Assembly (NCBI GenBank): GCA_037102815.1
Contig: BTPP01000001.1
Location: 5,915,001-5,979,000, forward strand
DNA length: 64,000 nt
From: Neurospora intermedia
Taxonomy: Eukaryota; Ascomycota; Sordariomycetes; Sordariales; Sordariaceae
Direction: 5' to 3'
Shown: positions 24,901-39,978 of the stretch, one piece after another
How positions within the stretch are numbered: the stretch's first letter is position 1
Layout of the letters: each line of letters begins with the position of its first letter
Notes under the pieces: model-generated
What the model was told of the DNA's origin: nothing
The model's input: the letters and a program-made list of their open reading frames with translations, nothing else
Database searches by the model: none
Position numbers and translations under genes: made by a program

Positions 24901-27527
24901 AGCTAATACCTTTTTAATATATATTTTATACTCTTTTAAATTATTCGAAAAAATTGGAATATTATTGATATAAGTATTGTAGAAATTATTCAAATATCCT
25001 ATTAATATATTATTAATATATTGTTAAAATATAGACGGCCTATTAATAAGACCGAACGGTAATACTTTATATTTATATACGCTATATCGAATATAGAATA
25101 TAATTAACTCTTTATTATTTAAGTATATATAGATATAATAAAATACTTATCGGATATCGATTTTAATAAAAATCTTAATTTAATTAATATAAAATATTAT
25201 TTCTTTAATTAATAGTAAGGGATAGTAGTCTTTTTAAATAATTGTATTAAATTTCTAATAGTCGATATAAAAACGGAAACCTCTATTAGCCTTAAACGTA
25301 AAGAGGATAGGTGCTACCTATAGGGCTAAATTATTTTTAATAAAGTTCTTAGCGAGCGCTTCGTTAATATACTTCCTATAAATTTCCAATTTATCGATCG
25401 TTATTTTATATAATAGGCTATAGCCCAAATCTTCCGGTCGGATATCCCCTTCTATCTCAATTTTAAAATCGCTAAGTTAGTAATTAAGAAATATATTAGA
25501 TTACTTCTTACTAAAAACGTTTAAATATCCGTAGGTATATTCTAATACTTCTTTCCTAACCTTTTCCTTAAACTCCTCCTCATTTTTAATTAAAGCCTAA
25601 TTATACTGTCGCTAATCTTTAATAAAATAATCCAATTTATAAAGATTAATTACTCTTATATACTCTTACTCTACGAATTTTAAGAAAATTTTTACCCTAA
25701 TAACGGCGAAGTTATTATAATATTTATACTAGCTAATACTATTTCGCTTCAATTGATATTAACCTTATAAATCTTCGCTTTAATAAAGGTTTTACTCCCG
25801 CTTTTTATTTAATATAGTAATATATTCGCGTCTAATAAAGAGTAGCTCTTTTTTAATTGGGGCCTATTAGTTATAAAATTCGTATTCTATTTTAATTAGA
25901 TTCTCGTCTTCTCCTTACCTAATTAATTGTACTTTAGATTCTTAGAAAAATTTAATAGAACAATCGGGGGTTTTAGGCGCCTCCTATTCTAAGTCTCCTT
26001 AAATTTATCGTTTCTCCAGTTTAATAATATAATAATTAATTTCCGTTAGTACTTTTAATCTTTCTACTTCGGCCTTCTCTACAACCAATTCTTCTTTTTT
26101 AATTTCTCAAAAAATAAAGTAATAATTATAGGTATTTATTAAGACCCGGTGGCGTTATATCTAATATTTACTAAGAATAAGGTTGTACCCCGAATTAATA
26201 ATTATTATTACTTTATTAGATAAGATTTAATTTTAAATTTATAATATACTACGGAGATAAAGGTCGATAATTTTACTATATTAACCGTTGTACCCCCCTA
26301 CTACGTAGGGTTTAAAATTGTAGAATTATTTAATAAGTAAATTAATAAGACGATTAGCGAATTTCCGGTTTATAAAGATATTTCTATTTATTCCCGAATT
26401 AATAAGTATATTAAATATAAATATTAATTTACTATTATATACTATAATATAGTAAGTAAATAACGTTTCCCTACCGAAATAATCTTTTAGAAAATCTCTT
26501 TCTACTTTTATTGCTACTTTAATTATAGTTACCTCTTTTAAGTCCTCTAAATAGGTACTAATTAATTTATCCCCTAGGAGGGAGTTTATAATTCTTAGGG
26601 TAACTATCTTCCTTCTATTTATTCTTTCTTAACTTCTTTGCGAATAAACTATTCAATAAATTTATTAATGCGGTTGGAATTATTATATTAACTCGGGCAA
26701 TTCCGGAAATAATAGTTAGTCTATTTATAAATAAAGTACTTATTCTCTTCTAAAAGTTTACGAACTTTATCCTTATTTATATTAGGAGGATAGTAATTAT
26801 TACCCGAGCCCTTAATTACGAATAACGATAATAAAGAACTTCTAGCTTTACTAGAGGAGTTAAAAGAAGATAAAGAAGATAATAAACCTTTATCTTTACT
26901 ATTTTTATCCTTACCTTTATCCTTTTATTTAAATTTCTATAAATACTAACTATTCTCTACCGCTTTCTTTACTATACGGACGAAGGCAATAAAATTAATA
27001 GTATTCTTTCTGTAGCTAAATAGTAAAATATTCTAAATATCGGTAGGAAACTTCCAATTAAATTCTTACTTCCAAATATTAACCGGTCTATTATATTTAC
27101 TAACTAAGCGGACGAACGTATTATAAAATTCCTAGAAGTCTTAATTTATTCGGAATTATAATTCATTAAATTTAAGGATAGCCTTTTCTTTACAATTATA
27201 ATTATAATACTCGTTCTTTAAGTAGTCTAACAATTCCTGCGAAGTTTTAATATAATAAGGTCTATCTCCGAAGTAAAGTTCTAAATCCTAGGCAGCCTTC
27301 CTAGCGGTATAATTTTTAATATATATTTTTTTAGCTTTATTATTAATAAAGTAGTTAACGTTAAATTTCAATTTATTCTAAATATAATAATACTAAATAT
27401 TAAAGGATATTATATTCTTATTCTTCTTATTATAGAAGTATAGAGGATCCTTTTCCTTAGTAGATAATTGTTTAGAACTATTAACCGATATATTCGTAGT
27501 AAATATACTTTTTCGGTCGAAACCGGT

Positions 27528-27866
27528 TGTTATAAGGCATTCTTAGTGGATACCTAGATGCTCTATCTTGTTATAGTAGCGGCTCGTTAGAGCGTATAGT
27601 CTATTATATAAGAGTGCTCGTCCTATTAACCTCTATTAAGGTTGACGGATTATTAATTCATATTATACCAACCTTATATCTATCTTACTTATATTTAGTA
27701 AAGTCGTATACAAGGTCCTAAATTAAGGCTCGCAATAAGTCTTATTTTTAACTTCCTTTAATAAGACTATCGTTAATTGTTATATATTATTACTCTATCT
27801 AATAATTAATTGCTTATTCTATTATTTTCTATTATTATTACTTATAAAATATATTATCGCGTAATA
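27528..27866 (+). repeat. element D 5' LTR
   Basis: 339 bp, begins TGTTATAAGGCATTC and ends GTAATA. It is paired with 45,627-45,965 and preceded by TSD ccggt. Confidence 0.85.
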
Positions 27867-30800
27867 AGTAGTACCTACAACTCAGTTTCAAACCGACCTT
27901 ATTATTCTTTACGTCTCTTCCTTTTATCGAAGGGGGAGATACGTTAGGATTTAATAATAATTTATTAAATTTTTTAATTATTATTTAACTTTACCCTTTT
28001 AGACTAAGTATTTGCACTTTTACTCCTCGGAGTCCGCTTTCTTTATTATTTTATTACTACTTATTTAAATCTGAAGGCTAAATTGAATAATATTAAAAAC
28101 CGATTAAGCAAACCCCTAAACGGCCTTTAACCTCTAGGAGGAAAGTCTAATACGTAAAGTATATTAGATCGTTAAATTCGCTACTTACGAGCTATAATTT
28201 TACTATAAAGAAAGATTTTAATTTTTAGCCGCCGAATTATTTATTAAGGTAGTATAATTATATTTGAATAGAAAAACCGGTTATATTAAAATTAAACCTA
28301 ATTAGGCTATTAATACTAATAATAATATTTATAATAGAGGATAGATTATTAATCTAAATATAATAAACTGCGAAATTCAATAAGTCCTATATAGATATCG
28401 CTAATTAATCGCTAACTATCCTATTCCAATACGCTAAACTTAACCCTTTATAATTAAAGAAAAAATATTATTATAATTATAAAAAAAGAATTAAAAATAA
28501 TTTATAGCCCGAATTAAAGCGAATAATACTACTATTAATATTGCCGCTTAAATACCCATTCCCCCCAATACCGGTAATATAAACGTTTACTCCTCTCCAG
28601 CAAACTTTTCGGATACTATTAGGATAATTAACGTACTAACCTTTATTAACCTAATGTAAATTCCTATACCGTTTTCCTTACTACTTACGTCTACTAAATA
28701 ATATATTTAATTAAACCTAATTTAACGACCCTTTTTACTAATAGAATTAATAATTTCTTAAATAAATTCAATTATTAAAATCGCTACTAGTATTACTTAA
28801 TAACTAATTACTAATCCTACTACTAAATATTTCGGAAACCTCGCATAAACTAAAATTCTTCTACGCCTAGCGTAGAAATAATAATAGGAATAAATAAAAT
28901 AATATTTAGGAATAATTCTTACTAACCCCTTTCCTATATACTTTATTAATTTAAATTAAAATACCATATACTTTATTTAATATAATATAAAGACCGGAGG
29001 TAAATCTTCGAATTATTTATTTTACTTTACCCAATTAATTTATAATACTATATACTTAATTCAAAATAATATAAAGCCCGGTTTTAGTCTTTTAACGCCC
29101 GCTACTACTAAATATAACGCTTCTTAACCTTATAAAAATCCTACTATTTATTATAATTAACACTTTAATAGCCTTATTAATCCTATTAGTAAAACAACTA
29201 TAATAAATACTAGGGACCTATATAATACTACTAATTTAGCTAACTAAATAAAAAATCTTCGTATTAACTATACTAACTAGCAACCCCTATTCGAAAATAT
29301 TAACCAATTTCTAGTCCACCTTTGTAAATATATATTAATTCTAATTATTAGTTATAATATCTCTAATTAAACTCTATAAATAAACCCTAAAGAATTAATA
29401 GATTAAACTCCGGCGAACGAGAAGTAAATAGAATAATAAGGACTACCGCTAATAATTCTAAATAATAATAGTTACTTTCCTTCGACTATTCTAAAGGCCC
29501 TTATACTTTCTATATATTTAATTTTCTACTAATACATTTATCCTACTAATAATCTACAAACTATACACTTTAATATTAATTTTAATACCTCTATTCCGTT
29601 AGTCGAAGCTAATAGCGATAGTACTATAATAAATAATTCGGCGCTCTACAAACTACTTAAAGATCTTTATAATTATATTAAAGAATTAGAAAATTAGAAT
29701 TAAATATTCGCCGATTTTATTTCAAAGGCTAATATAAATATCTATTAATCGGTTAAAGAAGAACCCTTTAAAATTTTAAATATTAGAATATACTTCCCTA
29801 ATACTAAATTTAATAAAATAAAGAAGGGTATTTACTAAAATAGTAAAATTAACGTTTATACTACTTTTTATAGATTTAGTAATATAATTAAAAGGTATTT
29901 GAAGAATTACTTAGAGAAACGCTAAATTATTACTAATAACCTTAATTAATTATTCTATAATACCGCCCTACATTAGTAGAATTTTACCTTTTCCGAAAAT
30001 AAACGTAATAACCTTTGCAATAACCTTAATAAAACTCTTAATATATTTAATATTATTTTTAGAACTAAATTATATAAAGCGCAAAAATAACTAAATACGA
30101 ATAAATTTACTATAGAATTATATAAAACTAATATATTATTGCTTTATAATTATTTAATTTAATTATTTTAATATACCCGTCTTTAGGGAAATATATTAAA
30201 CTTTTAACTTTATATTCGCTTATAGAATAATCTATACCTAACAATACAAACCGTATACATTCCTCCGGAATAGAACGTTCGTTTTAGTAACTATATTAGT
30301 AAAATTGAGTAGAAGGCTAAACTAATATACTATTAATTTTTCAAATCGTTAAAGAGCGGATAATTAATTTACTATACCGCTAACGGCTCTAATAATAAAA
30401 ATAATAATTCTAACGTCTATACTAACTTTTAGGGAAACTATAATAGTAATAAGCCTTTCTAAAAGAACTTCTCTTCTTATAATAATAAATTTAGTAACAA
30501 AATAAGCGGGAAGTCTTATTTTAATAAAGGATTCAAAAACTTTAGCAATAAATTTAATAAGTACGATATAGGCTAGTCGGGTAATAATAATAACTACTAA
30601 CATCGTTAAAATAAAAGATTTAAATACTATTAAATTTTATAGGACGGCTATTATACTTATACTTCCGCTATAATAATTTTCGTAAATAATTCTAATATAA
30701 ATAATAAGGTTTATTACCTATAGAATAAAGGTTACTATTTTATTAAGGACTTTAAAGAAGAGGTAGAAGAATTTATAGTAGATATTTCCAAAATTGAATA

Positions 30801-32790
30801 TAATAATAAACCTTTTACCTATTTTACCGGCTATCTAACTTTTAATAAACTTTTATTTCCTAATATTTTATTATTTTATATTCTTTTACGCGTAATAATT
30901 AACGAACCGATAATTATTCTTAATATAATTCCTATTAGAAGTATTAACCCTAATAGGCCTATACAACCTTTATTATTAAATCTATTATCTAATACCAAAT
31001 CTATAGCAATTCTTAAACGTTTAAAGAAGGCCTAAGTATTTTATAGATTGTTCAATCCTTCATCTAATAATTAAGTAACTTTTATCGAAAATAGTTAAAA
31101 GCTACTTAACTAGGTCCGAACATTAAAGAAAACGGACGTCCAAATAAATTTACTAATATTAATAAATAGACGGAAATCCAATTTATCGGAGGTGTAGTAC
31201 AAAAGCCAATATATACTACTAGCTTTTACTAAAGGATAAACTATTAAAGCAATTCCGGACATTACTTTTAGGAATAAGGAAACGAATTTACAAAAAGTTA
31301 TATTATATTTATAAATTAATATTAAATCCAATCCCAATATACCCGTTATTATAATATATTTTAATTCGGGTTATTTATCGACGGTAGTAAATAAAACGTT
31401 TATTAAAGAATTTTCGCTAAATATAAGGTATAAAATAGTACCGCCTAGTATTATAAAGGGTATTAATTTAAAAATTATTATTAATACGGTTATTAAATTT
31501 AACTTTTATATAGAAGGAAAGGTTAATAGTATTAAGGTTAATAGATACTTCCAAATATCCACCTTAGTTATTAACGAATTAAACCTAAATATACTATTAG
31601 AAATAGACTTTCTTCGCTACTATAGTACGAAGCTAAACTTTAATACTATTCTATATTCTTTTAAATCGGTTTTTAAAATAAAAGTTCAAAGTAAAGTCTA
31701 TTCTAAAAGAATTAAAAAGGGGGAAGACATTCTTATTACCAAAGTTTTTATAAAGTTTAATATTCTCTTACTAGGAGGGTAGTTAAAAATTATCCTAATA
31801 AAGTATAATACCCAATTTAATAATTAATATAATTTAAGTAAATATCCTACTTATAATTTCTATATATAATATCCTTATTTACTAAACGCTACTATAGATA
31901 GTAAAACTCGCAAAGTCGTACTATATTTAAACTAATCTAAAAATTTAATATTTATCCTTAAAAGAATTCGGGTAAGTATAATTATATAATTATCGTATAA
32001 GGTTAGTGAAACTACTATATTAATTAACGCTTCGGACGTAATTTTTCTTATCCCCGAAGTTTAAACCGGATTTACCTAAGAATAATATACTATATTTATT
32101 AATTAGGCCATTAAGGACGAAAAGGAAGAGGCTATTAGGAAGAGCGCCTTTAAAGTACCCTCCTACGGAATTACTAAGCCTATCGATATTAAAACTATTC
32201 TTTCCAAAATAAATATTAATATTTATAATACAAATTCTGAATTCTTAAAATAAATTAAGAGCCTCCTAAATAAGTATATCGATATTTTCAAAGATAGAAG
32301 GATTATTCTAATAAAAGAGGAAGATAAAATATATATTAACTTAGTTGAGGGATAGTAAAATTAGCGAAGGATTATTAGGCCTTACCCTTTAGGTACTAAG
32401 GATTGCGAATTCCTTAATAAAGAATATAATAAAATATACGCCTAAAGTAAAATATTATTTATATTATAACTAATTCCTATTGCTTGCCCGGTATTTATTA
32501 TTTAGAGAAAGGTTAATAGAATTAATAAAGGGCGTACTATAATTAATCTTCGCCTATTCAATAATATTACTATACCTAACGTATACCCCTTACCCGACTA
32601 AAAAAATATTATTAATACTATAATTAGTAAAAAATTCTTCTCGATCTTTAATATTATTAAATTCTTTTACCAATTACCTATTTTTATTAAATATTATAAC
32701 TATATAGTAATTATTAGCCCGCAAAATTTTAAATAATCTAATATTATATTAATAAACTTTAAAAATTCTCTAATATTTGTATAAAGATTT

Positions 32791-33046
32791 TATTACAGGC
32801 AAAGGGTAGATAGTAAATGTAATTATACGTAATTACACGAAGGAGAAAGGAAGAGAAGTGCAGCCGAGTGCCCAGAAGGCTGGCCTTATAAAGGCGACCG
32901 CCGGCGGGTCTAACCGACCCGCGGCAGGCAGCGTTCTAGCTAATTAACTGCCGGCAATTTACCGGCAATAATAATAGTGTATAGTAGTTTTAGAAGTTAT
33001 TGTATACTAGCACTAAGTATAAGGTATACAGGCTAACCCTATAATA
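32791..33046 (-). repeat. element A 3' LTR (left)
   Basis: 256 bp with a GC-rich core (CCGCCGGCGGGT). More RIP-mutated than its partner LTR at the right end. Confidence 0.88.
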
Positions 33047-36000
33047 CTTCCCCGGACTAAAAGAAGCTATATAATTAACTAATATTATATAAAATAATAA
33101 AAATCCCTATTAAACGAGCGGTCCGCTCTCGAAAAACCTTTACCGCCGCCGGCGGTTATTATTGTAATTTCCGCTATAGAATTAGAGCCTCCTACTCTAC
33201 CTCCTTCTCCTTCTCCTTCCGCCTCTTCTCTACTACCGCCCAAGCCGGTAGGTACGGCGCTTCCGGGTATTTATTATAGAAGGCCCGTACAATATCGGAG
33301 GCTATAGACACATTAGCGCACGGTTATTATAACGGTATATATAGGGGTACCTAAATAACGAAATATTCCTAGCGACCCTTATTATTCTTCTAGCATTTAT
33401 TAATCCTTTCGAATTTGTATTTTATAAAATCCTCCTTATTATTAATCTTCCTTATAGTTCGGCTATAGTTAGCGCGAATATTCTATTCCTCTACATCCGT
33501 CTATCCCGGTAGACCCTCTTCATCCTATAGTTTAACCTTACTAATATAGAATATTAGGCTATACTTTATATTAATTAGGAATTTAAATATAATTCGATAA
33601 CTATTTACTTTAAGGATTTCGAACAGTCCCTTAAAGAGGAGTATAAATTTAATATAAGGGCGGCCGGTATCGAAGTTCTTAATATTAAGAAGGACCCTAT
33701 CCCCCTTCTTATACTTCAATATATTTAATCGGTAAATATTTATATTATCCTCGTAGTATTATTAAACTTACTATACTTAACTCGTAACGAAGTCTAATAC
33801 TTATTTAAACTAATTAACTAATTCATTAGCCTTAAAATACTTAATTTATTACACTATTAATATTTCTAGTAAGTATAATTTAATTAATTTAATGCCTATA
33901 TAGGGGTAGAAATTATAATTAGTAAAGAAGGGGGAGATACTAATAATTTTAAAAATTAAGTTATTCCTAGCGAATTCTACAATTAATAATTAATCTACCT
34001 AATTATCCTATACCTAATTAATATAAAGGCGAAAGTATTTCTCTATCTTAATATTAATACGTTTAATTTAATTATTAGTAGTAGGGTAGAAAATAGAAGA
34101 AAATTTAAGGGCGACTTCTAATTATAATAATAAAGCTCTCTAAAACTATAAAATAAATTAAGTACTATAGTTAAAGATAATAAAGTCCAATAGACTATAA
34201 ATATTATAAACTCTTTTAATAAAATATTCTACTAATTCCTCCGCCGTTAGGCCTACAATAGGAATATAATACTATATTTTTATTAGTCGATCGATAATAA
34301 CGGTAATATATTTAAAATTTTATCCGTAATATAAATAGGGCGTAAACGGAATAATATAGTCGATTAAAATATCCCTCTATAGCGCGAATAGTACCGCCAA
34401 TAATTTTAAAAAACTATAGGGGACGTATTATAATAATTTAGATTTAACGTATATTAAATAAGTTTTACAATACGACCGGACCGTAGTATATATTCCTAGC
34501 CAAAAGAAAAATTACGATAGTAGTAAGTAAGTCTTTTTACAACCCGGATAGTTAGTGGCCAGCGAATTATAAATATATTAGAAGAGTAAGAAATAAAGTT
34601 TTATATTAGTAAGGTCGACGAAGATAGCGCTATAGAAATACGTCTATCTTTAAATCGTTCGGTATTCGGCGAAGGGGATCTATTTTATATAATCTTTAAC
34701 TTCTTTAAACTATATTCAACGGTTAAGGTCCAATAAGTAAGTAATAATATTCTAAAATATTATTAATTTTTTATAACCCTCCGCTACCAAATTATCCGTT
34801 AATTTTTTATCTAATACCTTTAAATTATAAATATATTTAATATTAATATTAACCTCCTTACCTCCGTCCTTTAGAATAAATATTCTATTAATAAAAATAT
34901 TATAATCGAATAAAACTTTATTCCTAATTAATAGCCTCTCGTCGGCTTTATTTTTAAGTAAGTCTTCTAACTTCCTACTTAGTACATCGGGATATACTTA
35001 TAAAAATTTAGGACGGTACTTAATTATAAAATTAAAATAGGAGAGGAATTGAAATTAACGTATATAATAGGAAGTAAATTATTTATTAATTATAAAGGTC
35101 TTTAAACTTCTATAGTCGGTAAGGACTTCGAATAGTTTTTAAGTACCCTCTAATTTAAAGTACTACTCTTCGAAAGCCTTAATAATAGCGAGCAACTCCT
35201 TATTATAAATATTATAATTATATTCGGCCGAGGAATATTATTAGCTAAAATAAACGACCGGATATAAAATTCCCTTCTCGTTATATTAGGATAGAGTACT
35301 ACTACAAACCTAATTTGAGGCGTCCGTTTTAATAACGGTCTATTTAAACTAATTATAAATTCAAAGTATTAAACTACTACTAAAAGCCTTTTTAAAGGCT
35401 TTAAAGGACTTTTAATATTAGTCGGTCTATTACTAATCAACTAACTTCTTCGTTAATTCGTATAGCGGATTAGCAATAATTGAAAAATACTTAATAAATT
35501 ATTAATAGAAATTAGTAAAGTTTAGGAAACATTATAATACTCTCTTAATTTCTAGAACCTCCTAAATTACAATAGCAGAAACTTTATCGGAGTTTATTTT
35601 AAATCCTCTTAATGTAATAATTAAACCTAAATATTTTATCTTTATAACATAGAATTCGTACTTATTAATATCGATTTAAAGTCCCGCTCGGATTATCTAC
35701 TAGAGGACCTCCCTAATATAGTTTTCGTAATCTACCTTATTATTTAAATAAATTAGAACATTATCGAAGTATACTATTATATATATATTAAGGATATTAT
35801 ATAGAATATTATTAATATAATTTTAAAACGTCCTTAGGGCGCCCTAAAAACCGAACGGATAAATAATAGATTTGTAAAGGCCGAAACGGGTTATAAATAT
35901 AGTAAACTATTTATATCCTTCCTTTACACGGATTCTATTAAATACAGCAATTATATTAAACTTAATAAAAATCCTTATATAGTAAATAGCATCGAATATT

Positions 36001-39000
36001 TCTTTAATTAATAGTAATAAATAGCGCAATTTTAATATTATATTATTAATACCGCGGTAATTAATATAAATACGGACGCTACCGTCCGGCTTCTTTACTA
36101 AGAAAATAAGGGATATAACCGCCAATTAAAACGGACGGATAAAATTCTTTTTTAAATTATTATTAATTTATTTTTTAACAACGCTAATTTCAATTAGGAA
36201 TATATAATACGGCTTTACATTAAACGGGGTTATTCCTAACTAAAGTTCGATTTTATAATTATAGGATTAGTTAGGCGGGACCTCTTCGGCTAAGGATAAG
36301 AGGAAGGCTACTACTTCGTTAATATAATATCGTCCTTCTATCTTCTTTAAAATAGTAATAATTTTATCCTTTATTTTAATTAGGCGGTCGGCTTTATTGA
36401 AAAATTTCCTTATATTTTTATTAAAAATTTTAACTAAATATATATACTAAATTATTTCTTTATAAAGAAGCGTATTCTAATTAAATACACCGGTTAAATA
36501 AATTACCTTAATTAGAATTACCGCTTCTCGAAATTCTTCGGATAAGTAAATACTAATTAAATCGTCGATAAAAGGGTAGAACTAGGGAGGAAGACTTTCC
36601 TTATACTATTAACTATTGCCGGTTATAATATTTATAATTATTTCCTTAATTAAATCTATATTCCGGATTTTTACTATAATAACCAACCTCTCGAATTTAA
36701 TATAATTCGTAACATACAATTATAACTATTAGGATTCGCAAACAAAATTGAAAATAGTTATATTAAATTCCCTAATATTATTTAATTTAATAGAAGAGTC
36801 CGTATTGAAATTATAGTAGTAATTAGCGTAGGGGCGCTTTATATTTATAGAAACGTACTAGCTATTAAGGCGGATATAGGATTTATAGAATATTAGGCTC
36901 TTAATTTTAATTAAAAGAATAACCGTACTAGTAATACCGACCTTAAATCCGGCCCTATTAACTATTAATACTTTAACAGGGGGCGAAATAAGTCGGTAGC
37001 CGGTTTAAATAATAGGTAAAATCGCTACAACCTTTTCTACCCTAGAAAATAGTAGTAGCGGCAGCAGTAATAATTCTATTTAAATAGAACTAATAGTTCT
37101 ACTTTATAATAAGAACGCCGGTATTAATATATCTTTAATAAAACCTACAACCTTATTCCCTAGAATTATTACTATTATTAATACCGGTACTTCCCTAATT
37201 ATATTATATTTCAGTAAAGGTTAGAGAATTGGAGCAACTTTACTACGGATAGCTATAATTAAAATCCAATTAATAAAAACTCTCGGCGCTTCTAATTAAT
37301 CTCTAAAGAAATTAATAGGCAAATAGCGTCCTTTATATACTAAACTAGTAAAATATACCCCGTACTAATTATAATTAATCTTTAATTTATAATATTATAT
37401 CTATAAAAATCCTAAAATAACTAGGTAATTCTTTAAAATATCGTAGATTAGGAAGGTAACTATCTTAATATAGTACCCAACGCAGAGTTTAACTATCACC
37501 CCTTTAAAAATAATACTTTTAATTACTCTATTAGCGAGGACAAACTTTTTTGCCTAATAGAAGTAAAAATAAGGGAGGTTATATTTAGTAACGAAAAAAT
37601 AATTAATAAAAATAAATATAGAATAATTAAAATTAATAAGAGTAATATAATAAATTTTACACAATTTAATTATAATATAAAAGGATAAGAGTATTAAATT
37701 TAAGGAAATAGAACTATTTAATAATTATATTCTAACCTCCTCTAAATCCTCTAACTTTAAAAAATTTGAAATTTATTTCTATAATAATAATAAGAAAGGC
37801 CTTTATACGCGATTAAATATAAAGGCTAAACGTTTTCCGGCTCGTTATAATACTTATCGCCGGCTATAATAGCGGTAGCGGTAATAATTAGAATAATAGT
37901 AGCGGCAATAATAGGTATAGCTTCGGTAGCACAAACTTCCTCTCTATTACAACGACCCTTACCTCTTCTTTTACCTTTATTCTTCTTTCTCTTATTATAC
38001 TAAGGACTTTAGGAATTATAATTAACCAAAGTAAAGTAATTATAAACAATATAGCTATTACTACTATAACGGCGGTATTTACCCTCGCAAGTACGCTAGT
38101 TGAGAACATTTTTATAAATAAAAATAACGAAGTCGACCGCGTTAAAGTCCATCTTATTACTACCCTAATTAATAAGAACGTCGTCGGCAGCGCACAAACT
38201 AACACTACCCATATTAATATTAGTACTACTAGAACTTCTACCGGCAAGGGCGCTATTACCGAAAATATAAGTATTTATTTTATAATAGTAGTTAGTATCT
38301 TTTAGATTATTAGCAATTATATAGTAAATTATAAACTATTTCTTAAAATCATTAGCCTCGGGAAGGTCGCAATATACAAAAACATTATAGAGGCGCTTAT
38401 TAATTTTATTATATAAATAATAGACCTTTATAGAATTATCGAAGCTATAGAAATTTATTAAATTAATAAACTCCAACTCAAACTCCGTAAAAGATATATT
38501 CTTTATAAAGAACTCCTCAAAGCGACAATTAACGTCCATCTTCAAATTAATATTCTAGAAACAAGTAACTAAATATTCTATAAATTCGGCGCCTATCTTT
38601 TAACGTTAGGAATCTACATTTCCTCTATTCTAAATAATATCCAAATTATCCTAAATACCGGACAAAATCTTAAGACCCAACAATATAATAGTACAAATAA
38701 TCTTAACATCCTTATTAATATAAAGAAGAGGGTCGTACTTCTACTAGGATTAAATATAGAAACGCTATACCTTAAAAATCTCATACTTACGAGCGGTACT
38801 AACGTTCTCCTTACTAATAAAAATCAACAAATTCTCTACAATCTATTTTAAAAATAATATCTTACTAATATTAATATTAGTACTAGATACTTTAATAAAA
38901 TTATTATATAAAATCCTAACGTTAGCGCTATAAGATTTAAATACGGCGTAATTTACAATAAAATTATTAAACTTCTTCTAGAAAGCACCAAATTCGGTTA

Positions 39001-39722
39001 TTAAATTAAAATAATTAAAGTTCTTCTAATTAAAATCGTTTTAAACTTTAATAACTACCGTACAGGCAATCTTCAATTCGTCCTCACTACGTTTAAAATT
39101 AATAGTAATATCCTTATACTAAATAAGGTCGTTATAATAAAAGCGACCGAACGGAATAATAATCGAGCAAAAAGTAGGGTTCTAAATAATATTATTAACT
39201 ATATTAAAATAAGCGCAAAAAATAGCTTTCTTCTCCTCATTATTATTAATACCAATAAAAAGATCGTTAACTACTACCGACGGGAGGAATTTAACAAATA
39301 CTACTTAATAAATAGTAACATTAGTAGTACTAATAACTTTATTAAATACTTTATAAATATTATTTAAATTAAATAATATACTTTTAGGAGGGGTACTAAA
39401 ATTAATAAGATCGTCAATACTACTAACGGGTAAAAAGGACGTACAATTACTACTCTTATTATTAGATATAAGAAAAATAGTCGCGCGAAGCGGTCTCTTA
39501 TCCTTTAAATAAAGAATACCTACCCTTATTTACTAAATAAAGGGAGCGGGACTAAAGCTACAACTATCGTAACTACAACTATCGGTCGGGGTTTTAGAAT
39601 ACTAGACTCGGCGACTCGTCAACGAGGCGATTCCTACACACGCGCAATAATACTAAAGATCAATTGCACAATAAAAGAAAGGTTTTACACTATAAACGCA
39701 ATAGTTAAAAGGTACAATTAAC

Positions 39723-39978
39723 TATTACAAGCAAAAGGTAAATAATAAATATAATTATACGTAATTGCACAAAGGAGAAAGGAAGAGAAGTGCAGCCGAA
39801 TGCCCGGAAGGCTAGCCTTATAAAGGCGACCGCCGGCGGGTCTAACCGACCCGCGGCAGGCAGCGTTCTGGCTAATCAGCTGCCGGCAATTCGCCGGCAG
39901 TAATAATAGCGTATAGTAGTCTTAGAAGCTGCTGTACGCTAGCACTAGGCACAAGGCACATAGGCTAACCCTGTAACA
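39723..39978 (-). repeat. element A 5' LTR (right)
   Basis: 256 bp. It retains many CpA/TpG dinucleotides that the adjacent interior has lost. Confidence 0.88.

Larger units (their letters stand above)
32791..39978 (-). mobile_element. LTR retrotransposon A (Gypsy chromovirus) nested in D
   Basis: 256-bp LTRs (32,791-33,046 and 39,723-39,978) share the family ends TxTTACA...CTGTAACA. They are flanked by the 5-bp duplication gattt (32,786-32,790 and 39,979-39,983). Coding is on the minus strand: a gag region (~39.0-37.8 kb, zinc-knuckle-like part near 37.8 kb), reverse transcriptase near 36 kb (FLVKKPDGSVRIYINYRGIN), integrase (~35-33.5 kb) ending in a GDRVLLN-type block near 33.7 kb, and a chromodomain-like tail. 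It landed inside the reverse transcriptase of D, so it is younger than D. It is 7.19 kb and the same family as B. It is a fossil with dozens of RIP-type stops. Confidence 0.88.
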